DNA of 13,190 nt from Victivallales bacterium (lineage in GTDB: Bacteria > Verrucomicrobiota > Lentisphaeria > Oligosphaerales > Lenti-02). Made by a program: the position numbers and the translations under genes. The DNA is taken from NCBI GenBank assembly GCA_018648945.1, contig JABGQJ010000150.1, forward strand, positions 1-13,190, in the 5' to 3' direction. The notes under the pieces are model-generated. The model was not told the origin of the DNA, did not search any database, and saw only the letters and a list, made by a program, of their open reading frames with translations. Of the stretch, positions 1-7,466 are shown in pieces. Within the stretch, counting starts at the first letter, position 1. Every line of letters begins with the position of its first letter.

Positions 1-888
1 CCTGCCCTCCGTCGGCGGTGCCTTGACAGTGAGGCTGGGGGAGTTGGAGGGAGCGGCCATCTTCTTGGTCGCCTCCCGTATCCGGTTGAAGAAGTCGTTG
101 GTACGCTTTCTGCCGACCACGACCTCCGCGTAGACCGTACTGGTGGGGATGGTGCACTCGCCAGCGACACGGGGGATGAGGATCTTCTCGAATGACAGGG
201 TCGTGTAGCGTTTGCGGTCGAGGGTCCCTTCGCCCTGGAGGGCGATCACCTCGAAGTCGGCGAACCGCAACCGACGGTACTGGCGCTGGCGAGCCGGATC
301 GATCTCGGGCGTGAATTCGGGAACGGTGAAACGGGGGTCCTTCAGTACCGGAACGGTCATATTCAGGCTCTTCAGATTGGTGCTGAAGTACAGAGTCCAA
401 GTAGCCCGGATCGCCTCGCCGACGTAGCATTCCTTCTGCGAGAGGCGGACCCGCAGTCTGATCTGGGTCGTCTTCTCCGGACGTTTGGCCTGGATCCGGA
501 TCACCTGGGTCCGGATTTCCTTGCCGCCATGCTTCACGATCAGGGCGGGAATGGTGAGGGCGCCTTCACGCTTGGGCGCGAGCTCGTAGACGATCGTGGC
601 GGAGCGGTGAACCGTCTGGCGACGGCGACCGTTGACGATGGTCAATTGGCGTTGGGTAGAGGGGCGGGTGCCCGCATAGCGCACGGTGAAATCACGGATG
701 CCCGAGACGTCGGGCCGGGTGGGCTGATCGGTTCCCTGGACCTGGATGTACAGCTGGATCCGCGCTCCCATGTACACCTCGGCCGCGCTAACCTGCGCCT
801 TGGCCGCGAACGGCTGTGCCGTTGCTCCGGACACAAGGCCCACGGTCGTGAAGGCGAGTGCTAGGATGGTGCGTTGCCGATGTGTCAT
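1..888 (-). CDS. batD: BatD family protein (oxygen tolerance/aerotolerance), N-terminal 296 residues, 3' end outside window
   Basis: Reading the minus strand from ATG at 888 gives 296 uninterrupted codons to the window edge, so the C-terminus is missing. Residues 1-24 form a signal peptide (basic MTHRQR, hydrophobic stretch, cleavage likely after ATA before Q25). The rest is beta-rich, built of Ig-like repeats typical of BatD: the first runs from about 30 to 135 and ends in a YELAPKREGALTIPAL segment, and the second starts near 142 with RLRVRLSQKECYVGEAI. Full BatD proteins are usually around twice this length and end in a membrane helix, so the anchor is probably off the edge. It is the last visible gene of the Bat operon, 27 bases after batC, with no clear Shine-Dalgarno. 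Its role is inferred as a periplasmic partner of the VWA proteins BatA and BatB. The family call is confident; the molecular function is not established. Confidence 0.88.
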   Translation of the reverse strand, partial: MTHRQRTILALAFTTVGLVSGATAQPFAAKAQVSAAEVYMGARIQLYIQVQGTDQPTRPDVSGIRDFTVRYAGTRPSTQRQLTIVNGRRRQTVHRSATIVYELAPKREGALTIPALIVKHGGKEIRTQVIRIQAKRPEKTTQIRLRVRLSQKECYVGEAIRATWTLYFSTNLKSLNMTVPVLKDPRFTVPEFTPEIDPARQRQYRRLRFADFEVIALQGEGTLDRKRYTTLSFEKILIPRVAGECTIPTSTVYAEVVVGRKRTNDFFNRIREATKKMAAPSNSPSLTVKAPPTEGR

Positions 889-915
889 GCTGCGATCTGT
901 CGGGGGAGTGGTGGG

Positions 916-2088
916 CTACCAGTCCTTGTCGACGGGCGGGAGTCCCTGAACCTGCCCTACCTTACGCTCCCTGCGTTTCTTCTTCTCATCATCGAGGATA
1001 CCGCGCGCGGTGCGTTTGGCGGCGGTTGCCTGCTGCTTCTTCTCTTCGTCGGGTTGCTTTGGCTGCTCTTTGGGTTGGCCCTTGTCGCCCTGCTTCCCCT
1101 TGTCCTTCTTGTCCTTGTCTTCCTTCTTCTCGCCCTCTTGGCCCTTCTCGCCGTCCTTCTTCTCTTGCTCCTTCTGCTCCTTCTCCTGCTTCTGCTTCTG
1201 CTTGTCTCCTGGCTTGCCCATGCTTTCGAGAGCCTTGCGCAGGGATTCGGCAGCCTGGTCCTGGCTGGGCTTGGCCTTCGGCAGATCCTGTTTGGCCAGC
1301 TCCTCGCCCGCCTTCTGCTGGTGTTGCAGAGCTTCCTGGAGATGGGGCTGGGCGGGGCTTTTCTGCGGGGGCTGGCCTGGTTGGGACTGGCCCATCTGCT
1401 TGGCCAACTCGCCTGTTTCCTGCTGGATCTTGCCCTGCTCGTCGGCCAGTTGCTGCTTCTCCTGCTGCTGGGGGGAAGGACTCTCCTGCAGCTTGCCGTT
1501 CTGGTCGGCGGCGGCCTGTTGGCGTTCGGCCAGTTCCTTGAGCTCGTCGGCTAGCTTCTGCTGTTTCTCCTGTTCCTTCTTCGCCTCCTCTTGCTGCTTG
1601 TGCAGTTCGTCGAGCAGGATCTTCAGGCGGAGGCGGGCCAGTTCCAGGTTCTGGGCGGCCAGTTCGTGGGTCGAGTCAAGCATTCGGGCCTCCTGGAAGG
1701 ACTTGATGCTGGCGCGGTAGGCCTCGATGCTGTCCTTCAGACTGCTGTCCCGCTGGCGTTCCGCTTCACGGAACGAGCAGTTGCCCAGATTGAAGTGACA
1801 CTTGGCCTCAAAGGCGGCATTGGGGGCGTTGCGCATGGCGGTTCCGAACTTCTCGCGGGCCTTGGCCAGGTCCTCGCTCCGGTAGGCAACCGCCCCTTCG
1901 TTCAGGGAGACGTGCGGCGACTCCGGGGCGTCCACCGACGCCTGTTCGTAGGCCTCGGCAGCCGCAGCGTAGTCCTCGCTGGCAAAGGCCTCGTTGCCCG
2001 CCTCCAGCCGCTCGCGGACGGTGGGAGTGCGGTCGCCACAGCCAGCGATCAGAAGAGCGATCAGGAGGACAAAGGAAAGTCTCTTCAT
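916..2088 (-). CDS. batC: BatC-like TPR lipoprotein with a long Lys/Glu/Gln-rich region
   Basis: The protein has 390 aa. Residues 1-17 are a lipoprotein signal with lipobox IAGC (lipidated Cys17). Residues about 23-155 are helical TPR-type repeats (for example EAGNEAFASEDYAAAAEAYEQA and CHFNLGNCSF near 97). Residues about 160-355 are very rich in Lys, Glu, Gln and Asp, first coiled-coil-like and then probably disordered. The C-terminus regains complexity (ARGILDDEKKKRRERK) and ends in PPVDKDW; a DW-type ending after a basic ILD segment is familiar in BatC proteins. The ATG at 2088 overlaps the batB stop as ATGA and is preceded by AAGGAG at 2097-2102, which fixes the start. BatC is thought to interact with BatA/BatB in the periplasm. 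The disordered tract is much longer than in simple BatC proteins, giving an unusually large family member. Confidence 0.88.
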   Translation of the reverse strand: MKRLSFVLLIALLIAGCGDRTPTVRERLEAGNEAFASEDYAAAAEAYEQASVDAPESPHVSLNEGAVAYRSEDLAKAREKFGTAMRNAPNAAFEAKCHFNLGNCSFREAERQRDSSLKDSIEAYRASIKSFQEARMLDSTHELAAQNLELARLRLKILLDELHKQQEEAKKEQEKQQKLADELKELAERQQAAADQNGKLQESPSPQQQEKQQLADEQGKIQQETGELAKQMGQSQPGQPPQKSPAQPHLQEALQHQQKAGEELAKQDLPKAKPSQDQAAESLRKALESMGKPGDKQKQKQEKEQKEQEKKDGEKGQEGEKKEDKDKKDKGKQGDKGQPKEQPKQPDEEKKQQATAAKRTARGILDDEKKKRRERKVGQVQGLPPVDKDW

Positions 2089-3128
2089 GCTGCCGTCTCC
2101 TTCGGTTGCCGCCGCTTGCGGCGCTCACCCAGGAGGGACTCGATGACCAGCAGGGCGAGGCCGATCCCCAGGAAGATCTGGAATTTCTCTTCGTAGCGCT
2201 TGATGGTCTTGGCCTCCACATCGCGCTTCTCGGCGGAGGTGACGAGGTCGGCATAGACGCGATCCAGATCGATCATGCCGGTGGCCACGTTCAGGTACTT
2301 GCCGCCGGGCGTGGCGTTGGCCATCTTACGCAGGATGTCGGCATTGAGGTTGAGCGCGGCCCGTTTGCCATCGTGTTGGATAACCTGCTTGCGACCGGTT
2401 TTGGGGTCGGTGATGTGGACGACTCGCTGGTCGTCCTCGTCGCCCAGCCCGATGGCGAGGATGCGGATCTTCTTCTCGCCCGCCTTCATGGCCGCTTCCA
2501 CGGGGAGGGTCTCGTGGTCGCCACCGTCGGTGATCAGGATGATGTCGCGATAGGAGCGGTTGGTGTTGTCAAAGACCTCCTTCCGTGCGCAGCGGATGGC
2601 GTCCCCGATCACAGTGCCACCGCGCGAAATACTGTTGGTATCGATCTGGCTCAGCATCATGCGGAAGAAGCCGTAGTCCAGGGTGAGGGGACACTTCACG
2701 GCGGCGGTGCCGGCAAAGGCAACGAGGCCAACGCGGTCGCCCTCAAACGTCTCGATGCAGTCGAGGATCGCGAGCTTGGCCCGTTCCAGACGGTTGGGCA
2801 CCAGATCCTCGGCCAGCATGCTGCGCGACACATCCAGGACGAAGACCACATCCCGGCCTTGCCGGCGCACGGTCTTCGAGGTGAGGTTCCAGGCGGGACG
2901 AACCAGCGCCACGATGACGAAGGCGCAGCCGAGGAGCAGCCAGCATGCCTTCCAGCGACGCCGGGCGGGATCGATGGTGATGTTCAGGCGTTCGAGGATG
3001 CCCGCCTCGGCAAAGCGTTCCAGCGCCTGTCGTCGCCGGTGTTCGGCATAGGCAAAGACCAGCCCGAGGACAGGAAGCCCCCAGAGCAGGTGGAGCATGG
3101 TCTCGTGATGGATCTGGTAGCTACTCAT
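2085..3128 (-). CDS. batB: BatB-like VWA-domain membrane protein
   Basis: The protein has 347 aa. It has membrane helices near residues 11-28 and 61-77, a von Willebrand factor A domain at about 93-300, and a C-terminal helix near 317-333 followed by a basic tail, so the VWA domain faces one side of the membrane between anchors. The metal-ion-dependent adhesion site is complete: DVSRS (Asp99, Ser101, Ser103), Thr172 in GGTVIGDA and Asp201 in LITDGGDHE. The conserved ARRRWK...RPAW segment before the domain is typical of BatA/BatB. The open frame extends further upstream, but that part is an out-of-frame reading of batA. The ATG at 3128 forms an ATGA overlap with the batA stop and yields a protein beginning at the first helix. 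No strong Shine-Dalgarno is seen, consistent with translational coupling. BatA and BatB are paralogues expected to form a complex. Confidence 0.92.
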   Translation of the reverse strand: MSSYQIHHETMLHLLWGLPVLGLVFAYAEHRRRQALERFAEAGILERLNITIDPARRRWKACWLLLGCAFVIVALVRPAWNLTSKTVRRQGRDVVFVLDVSRSMLAEDLVPNRLERAKLAILDCIETFEGDRVGLVAFAGTAAVKCPLTLDYGFFRMMLSQIDTNSISRGGTVIGDAIRCARKEVFDNTNRSYRDIILITDGGDHETLPVEAAMKAGEKKIRILAIGLGDEDDQRVVHITDPKTGRKQVIQHDGKRAALNLNADILRKMANATPGGKYLNVATGMIDLDRVYADLVTSAEKRDVEAKTIKRYEEKFQIFLGIGLALLVIESLLGERRKRRQPKETAA

Positions 3129-4207
3129 GGGATCTTGCGGAATGCGGTGCAGTTGAGAATGACCTCGAGCGCCAGGAGGGCCAGGGCGACAAGGGCGAAG
3201 ATGGGGAAGACCTCGCGGTAGTCCACAAAGCGGATGGAGCGAATCTCGCTGCGTTCGAGCTGGTCGATCTCCTCGTAGATCCTCCTGAGCGAGGCCCCGT
3301 CGGTGGCCAGAAATGCCTTGCCACCGGTCTCGGAGGCAAGGTCTTCCAGCACATCCATGTTGATGCTTGGGCCGCGGTTCCTGGTGGCCATCAGGAAGAC
3401 CCCCAAAGCCGTCTCCTGTCGCTGTATGCTGTTGTCGTCGCCAATGCCGATGGCGTAGACCTTGACCTTCCACTCCTTGAGCAGGGGCACCACATCCTGG
3501 GGGGTTTTCTCCCCGGCGTTGTTCTGCCCGTCGGTGAGCAGGATAATGACCTTGCTCTGGATCTCGTAGCTGCCCTCTGCCTCGCCCGTCTGCTTGGCCA
3601 TGGTGTCCTCGGCCGTCTCCAATCTGGCCCCAGCCAGAGCCAGGGCGTCCCCGATGGCGGTGCGATTCTCGGGGCTCCTCTCCGGGACCAGACGAACGGT
3701 GTCGAGGAAGTGGGTGAGGGCACCGTGGCCGAGGGTGAGCGGGCACATGGTGTCGGGGTAGAGGGCGAAGGCTACCATGCCAATCAGGTCGTTGGGACGT
3801 CCTGCGAGCGCCTTCTCATCGCCTTCGACAAACTGTCGGAAGACGTTCTTGACCACTTCGAGCCGATTCATGGTGCTGCCCTCGAACTCCATCTCCTTGC
3901 CCATGCTTCCCGAGCGGTCCACCACCATCTCGATGGCCACGCCCTTGCTGGCGTCACGGACCTGGTTCGTGCCTTGTTGGGGACGGGCCAGGGCAACGAT
4001 CAGCAGAGCCAAGGCGGCAAGGCGGAGGAGGTAGGGCAGACCGACGAACACTTGCCGCCAGGAGGTGCCGCTGCGCAAGGCGTGGGCAATGCTGGAGAAG
4101 CCGATGGCCGCACGGCGCTGTCGGCGACGCAAGCGCCGCCAGACGAGAAGTGGCAGGAGGAGCAGCAGGAGAAGGGCGTAGGGGGATTCGAATACGGGCC
4201 AAGTCAT
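3125..4207 (-). CDS. batA: BatA-like VWA-domain membrane protein
   Basis: The protein has 360 aa. The N-terminus MTWPVFESPYALLLLL is the classic BatA/BatB opening with a first helix near residues 10-23. A second helix lies near 58-74, ending in the conserved ARPQ. The VWA domain covers about 88-315. MIDAS residues are all present: DRSGS (Asp97, Ser99, Ser101), Thr183 in NRTAIGDAL and Asp226 in LLTDGQNN. A C-terminal helix near 334-352 completes the three-helix layout. The ATG at 4207 overlaps the preceding stop as ATGA and has the strongest ribosome binding site in the operon (AAGGAGG at 4215-4221). The protein is expected to act at the cytoplasmic membrane, binding Mg2+-dependent ligands together with BatB under control of the MoxR ATPase. 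The distinction between BatA and BatB rests on gene order and N-terminal form, so the labels could be swapped without changing the picture. Confidence 0.92.
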   Translation of the reverse strand: MTWPVFESPYALLLLLLLPLLVWRRLRRRQRRAAIGFSSIAHALRSGTSWRQVFVGLPYLLRLAALALLIVALARPQQGTNQVRDASKGVAIEMVVDRSGSMGKEMEFEGSTMNRLEVVKNVFRQFVEGDEKALAGRPNDLIGMVAFALYPDTMCPLTLGHGALTHFLDTVRLVPERSPENRTAIGDALALAGARLETAEDTMAKQTGEAEGSYEIQSKVIILLTDGQNNAGEKTPQDVVPLLKEWKVKVYAIGIGDDNSIQRQETALGVFLMATRNRGPSINMDVLEDLASETGGKAFLATDGASLRRIYEEIDQLERSEIRSIRFVDYREVFPIFALVALALLALEVILNCTAFRKIP

Positions 4208-5187
4208 GCCCCCACCTCCTTGGTCTGCTCGATGACGTCTCTGCAGGCATCAAAGGTGTGCTGGATCTGCTCCTCGGAGGGGGTGAGCTTGGCGAACTTC
4301 ACCAGATCGCAGTGTTGCAGGAACTGGGTCAGAAGCGTCTTATGTTCGGGCACGAGGGTATCGTCAGTGGCGAGTTCGGCGAGGAATTCCTCGGTGGTCC
4401 GTTCGGGGGCATGAAGGCCGAACCGGCGTTCCAGGTAGCGGCGGAGGATGTCACTTACCCCGTGATAAAACTCCTTGATGAGTCCCTGCTCGACCAGGTC
4501 TGCGGCCACCAGCTCGCGCAGTTCGGCGTAGGCCAGTTCGTGGGCCGGCGTGCGTTTGGCCACCTGCTCCGGCCGCTGACGCCGTCGCCACCAAAGGAAG
4601 AAAATCGCGAGGATGGCGAGGGCCGCTGCGCCGCCGCCCAGGCTCAGCCAGAGAACAGTACGGGGTGGCTTTGGGGGGAGCACGCTATGCTCGATGTCAT
4701 GGATGTCACGGCCCTGCTGGTCCTCGGGGAGTTCGGACCTGACCTCGATGGTCAGCTCCTTCGTCTCGATGGTAGCCAACTCGTCGGTCGTGTCCTTGGT
4801 GCGGTACTTGACGACCATGGGGGGAATCTTGTAGGTGCCCGAAAGGAAGGGCTCCAACAGATAGCGGCGCACATGGCGGAGCTTGCCATCCTCGATGAGG
4901 ACCGGTGGCTTGGTGCTGAAATCCACGATGCCGAACTGCTGGAGCTTGTCGCCGACGGGCGGCAGATCGATCTCGAAGTCCTCGCGTGCATCCACCTCCA
5001 GCCAGAGCTGGAGCCGGTCGGCGATGGTCAGGGACTTGTGATCGGTGCGAATCCGCACGGCGATCAGGTCGCGATCCGTCTCGACCACAAGGCCGTCCGC
5101 CGTGTCCAGTTCATCGGGCGATGGCGGTTTGGCGCAGGACGCAGTGAGGACTGCGAGCACGAGGGCAATGATACGCAGGAGGGTCAT
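4204..5187 (-). CDS. BatD-like/DUF4381-like lipoprotein with one membrane helix and cytoplasmic helical tail
   Basis: The protein has 327 aa. The N-terminus carries a lipoprotein-type signal ending LTASC (Cys18). Residues about 35-150 are a beta-rich Ig-like extracytoplasmic domain with a BatD-like pattern (a LQLWLEVDA strand and YLLEPFLSGTYKIPPM near 109-124). A Pro-rich linker leads to a transmembrane helix at about 178-200, followed by WWRRRQR. The cytoplasmic helical domain at about 214-327 contains FYHGVSDILRRYLERRFG and LVKFAKLTPSEEQ, hallmarks of the DUF4381/BatD C-terminal region. It sits between the parvulin gene and batA, with ATGA overlaps on both sides (5184-5187 and 4204-4207). 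It probably joins the periplasmic Bat proteins to the cytoplasmic MoxR/DUF58 side, which is an inference from topology. It has no catalytic motif. Lipidation together with an internal helix would anchor it twice; the Cys18 signal could instead be an uncleaved helix. Confidence 0.8.
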   Translation of the reverse strand: MTLLRIIALVLAVLTASCAKPPSPDELDTADGLVVETDRDLIAVRIRTDHKSLTIADRLQLWLEVDAREDFEIDLPPVGDKLQQFGIVDFSTKPPVLIEDGKLRHVRRYLLEPFLSGTYKIPPMVVKYRTKDTTDELATIETKELTIEVRSELPEDQQGRDIHDIEHSVLPPKPPRTVLWLSLGGGAAALAILAIFFLWWRRRQRPEQVAKRTPAHELAYAELRELVAADLVEQGLIKEFYHGVSDILRRYLERRFGLHAPERTTEEFLAELATDDTLVPEHKTLLTQFLQHCDLVKFAKLTPSEEQIQHTFDACRDVIEQTKEVGA

Positions 5188-6566
5188 TTTCCGGGGCCTG
5201 CCTCCGGTTTGGCGGGGGCCAGTTGGTCGCGGTGGACGACCACGTCATAGCGAGTGCGGAGCTCCTCGAAGAGCGTCTTCTGGACCTCCTGTTGCTTACG
5301 CGAAAGCAAGCGCGAGTAGGCTTCCTCGCGGGCCTCTTCGAAGGTGCGTTGCTTCTCGGGCTGCCGCTCGTCGATCTTCACCACATGCCAGCCCTGGGCG
5401 GTCTTGTAGGGGATGGGAAGCACCTTGCCCACTTCACCGGCAAACACGGCCTTGGCGAGTTCGGGCGCCTGGCCGATGCCAGGCACGGTGGGGGTACCGG
5501 CCTGCAACCCAGGGAGCTCGCCGCCCTGGTCGGCGGTGCCCTTGTCCTTGGAGGCTGTCTTGGCGAGTTCGGCGAAGTCCTTGCCTGCAGTCAGGCTGTT
5601 CAGGGCGGCCTTGGCCTGTTCCTCGTCGGGCAGCAGGATATGGCGGATCTTGGCTTGGGCGGGGGTCATGAACTGCGCCTTGCTGGCGTCGTAGAAGGTC
5701 TGGACGTCGCTTGGGGTGATCTGGATGCGTTCGGTCAGGGCGCGCCTCATGGTCTCGTTGGCGAGAATGCTGCGCTCCGCATCAAGCAACTGGGCACGGA
5801 CCTCGGGGTTCTCGGGGAGCTTGTCTTCGCGGGCTTTCAGGTAGAGAATCTGCTCGCTCAGGAACTGTTGCAGGAAGCGCTGACGTTCGCTGGCATTCCC
5901 GAGCCGGGCGATGAGGGCCTCCTTCTGCTTGTTCAGCTGTTCCGGGGGCATGCCGCCGGCCATCTGGGCTAGCTGGCGTTCCACGAAGCCCTCGATGCGC
6001 CGATCCAGTTCGGCCTTGGTGATTTTGCGGGGGCCGATCTCGGCCAGGGTCACATCACCGGTATCCTTGGCTTCGGGCTTGATGCCGACTCTCTCGGCCA
6101 GCTCGTAGCGCAGAGCGGCGAACTTGCCGAGGGCTTCGAGGCACTCTTGCACCCGGCGACCCAGATCGGCGGAGATGTCCTTGCTCTCGGCATGGGCTTC
6201 GGAACGGTAGAAGGCAGCGAGGGCCTGTTCGAACTGGCCGGCTTCCTGCCGCAGACTACCGATGCGGTACCAGATGCGCGCCGCCTTCTCTGGCTCGGTG
6301 GCGGTTGCTCCCAAGTAGGTTTCCCAAGCTGCCGAAGCGGCTTCGTTGAGCCCCTGCTTCTCCAGTTTCAAGGCCAGAGCGCGGCTGGGCTCCGAGGCCA
6401 GTCCAGTCCCGCTCCCCGTTGCCTGGGCAGAGGGACGGCGCAGTGCATGGAGCAGCAGGGCGGCCTGCAAGGCCAACACCAGGATAAGCAGGATGCCCAC
6501 CAGACGCGAAGTCTGCGAGCGTGCGGGATTGGTCGCGGGGACACTGAGGTCCAGTTTCGTGCTCAT
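5184..6566 (-). CDS. Membrane-anchored TPR and parvulin (PpiC-type) peptidyl-prolyl isomerase
   Basis: The protein has 460 aa. A short cytoplasmic N-terminus and a single uncleaved helix at about 22-41 put the rest outside the membrane. Residues about 60-150 form TPR-like helices (AARIWYRIGSLRQEAGQFEQALAAFYR). Residues about 172-295 are helical with SurA/PrsA-like character (ITKAELDRRIEGFVERQ, then ITPSDVQTFYDASKAQFM). The parvulin domain spans about 303-400: AKIRHILL with His309, FAELAKTASKD, GGELPGL, and GWHVVKIDER with His394. A charged helix and YDVVVH tail close the protein. The domain order matches SurA/PpiD/PrsA-type foldases, and the isomerase histidines are intact. The gene starts 18 bases after the DUF58 stop, with GGGAG as a distant ribosome site, and overlaps the next gene as ATGA. 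The likely role is folding or stabilising the extracytoplasmic Bat proteins. A parvulin is not part of the usual Bat gene set. Confidence 0.88.
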   Translation of the reverse strand: MSTKLDLSVPATNPARSQTSRLVGILLILVLALQAALLLHALRRPSAQATGSGTGLASEPSRALALKLEKQGLNEAASAAWETYLGATATEPEKAARIWYRIGSLRQEAGQFEQALAAFYRSEAHAESKDISADLGRRVQECLEALGKFAALRYELAERVGIKPEAKDTGDVTLAEIGPRKITKAELDRRIEGFVERQLAQMAGGMPPEQLNKQKEALIARLGNASERQRFLQQFLSEQILYLKAREDKLPENPEVRAQLLDAERSILANETMRRALTERIQITPSDVQTFYDASKAQFMTPAQAKIRHILLPDEEQAKAALNSLTAGKDFAELAKTASKDKGTADQGGELPGLQAGTPTVPGIGQAPELAKAVFAGEVGKVLPIPYKTAQGWHVVKIDERQPEKQRTFEEAREEAYSRLLSRKQQEVQKTLFEELRTRYDVVVHRDQLAPAKPEAGPGK

Positions 6567-6584
6567 TGGGCAGAATGCTCCCAG

Positions 6585-7466
6585 TTAGCTGACACGCAGT
6601 CGTTCGCGCTTCTTGAAGAAGGCCGCCAGCGTGTGCACATAATCTTCGTGGGTGAGAGTCTCGATATGGTCCACGCCCATGGCGCGGAAGCTCTCCCGGA
6701 GTTGTCCCGCGCGCTCGGCACCAAGATTCTCGTAGTTGCCGCGCACGGCGGCGCTACTGGTGTCGAGCAGGATAATCTCGCCGGTCTCGGCATCCTCCAG
6801 CTCGACCAGCCCTACGTTGGGCATGCTGACCTCTCGGGGGTCGGTAACGGAGACGGCGATGAGGTCGTGGCGTCGGCCCAGCACCCGCATCGGCTTCTCG
6901 TAGCCCTCACCGAGGAAGTCGGAGACCACGAAGGCCACGCAACGCTTGCGCTGAACGCGACCGAAGTAGTCCAGGGCTTCGGCGATGTTGGTGGCGCTCT
7001 GGCGGGGCTTGAAGTCCAGGATGTCGCGGATGATGCGCAGAACGTGGGGAACGCCCTTGCCAGGGGGGATGAACAGCTCGATGCAGTCGGTGAAGACGAT
7101 CAGGCCGACCTTGTCGTTGTTCTTGATGGCGGCGAAGGCCATCAGGGCGCAGATCTCGGCGGCCACGTCGTTCTTGAGCATGTCGGTGCTGCCGAAGGTG
7201 CCCGAGGCGGACAGATCGACCAGGAACATGACGGTCAACTCGCGCTCCTCGCGGAACCGCTTGATGTAGGGTTCGCCCATGCGAGCGGTCACATTCCAGT
7301 CGATGTCCCGGACTTCGTCGCCGGGCTGGTACTGGCGCACTTCCTCGAACTCCATGCCGCGGCCCTTGAAGACACTCTCGTACTCACCGGCGAGACTGTC
7401 GTTGACCGCTTTGCTGGTGAAGATCTGAAGGTAGCGGATCTTCTTGGCAAGCTCGCGGGAAATCAT
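6585..7466 (-). CDS. DUF58 domain protein with VWA-like MIDAS
   Basis: The protein has 293 aa with no signal or membrane helix, so it is cytoplasmic. The DUF58 signature is clear at about residues 37-62 (GMEFEEVRQYQPGDEVRDID, then WNVTAR). A VWA-like fold follows: FLVDLSAS gives Asp84, Ser86 and Ser88, Thr159 lies in RQSATN, and Asp183 lies in VVSDFLG, so the MIDAS looks complete. The C-terminal part (GAERAGQLRESFRAMGVDHI, then a segment ending FFKKRERLR) is the usual end of the family. The ATG overlaps the moxR stop as ATGA (7463-7466). MoxR and DUF58 genes are a standard pair; the ATPase is believed to act on the VWA-bearing partner. Here the pair heads the Bat operon. The family assignment is firm; the substrate is unknown. 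Confidence 0.93.
   Translation of the reverse strand: MISRELAKKIRYLQIFTSKAVNDSLAGEYESVFKGRGMEFEEVRQYQPGDEVRDIDWNVTARMGEPYIKRFREERELTVMFLVDLSASGTFGSTDMLKNDVAAEICALMAFAAIKNNDKVGLIVFTDCIELFIPPGKGVPHVLRIIRDILDFKPRQSATNIAEALDYFGRVQRKRCVAFVVSDFLGEGYEKPMRVLGRRHDLIAVSVTDPREVSMPNVGLVELEDAETGEIILLDTSSAAVRGNYENLGAERAGQLRESFRAMGVDHIETLTHEDYVHTLAAFFKKRERLRVS

Noticed and set aside
874..1554. Leu-rich plus-strand frame resembling a multi-helix membrane protein
   Set aside because: It is the mirror of the Lys/Glu/Gln-rich codons of batC read antisense; the poly-leucine run reflects CTTCTTCTC repeats, not selection for a membrane protein.
2106..3221. 371-codon plus-strand frame
   Set aside because: It is antisense to batB, whose VWA motifs are intact; the product shows no family features.
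3129..3746. N-terminal extension of the batB frame
   Set aside because: It lies wholly within batA in another frame; the extension is Arg/His/Gly-rich and not protein-like. The ATGA overlap start at 3128 begins at the conserved first helix.
4150..5250. 366-codon open frame on the plus strand
   Set aside because: It is antisense to the DUF4381-like gene, with no motif or ribosome site of its own.
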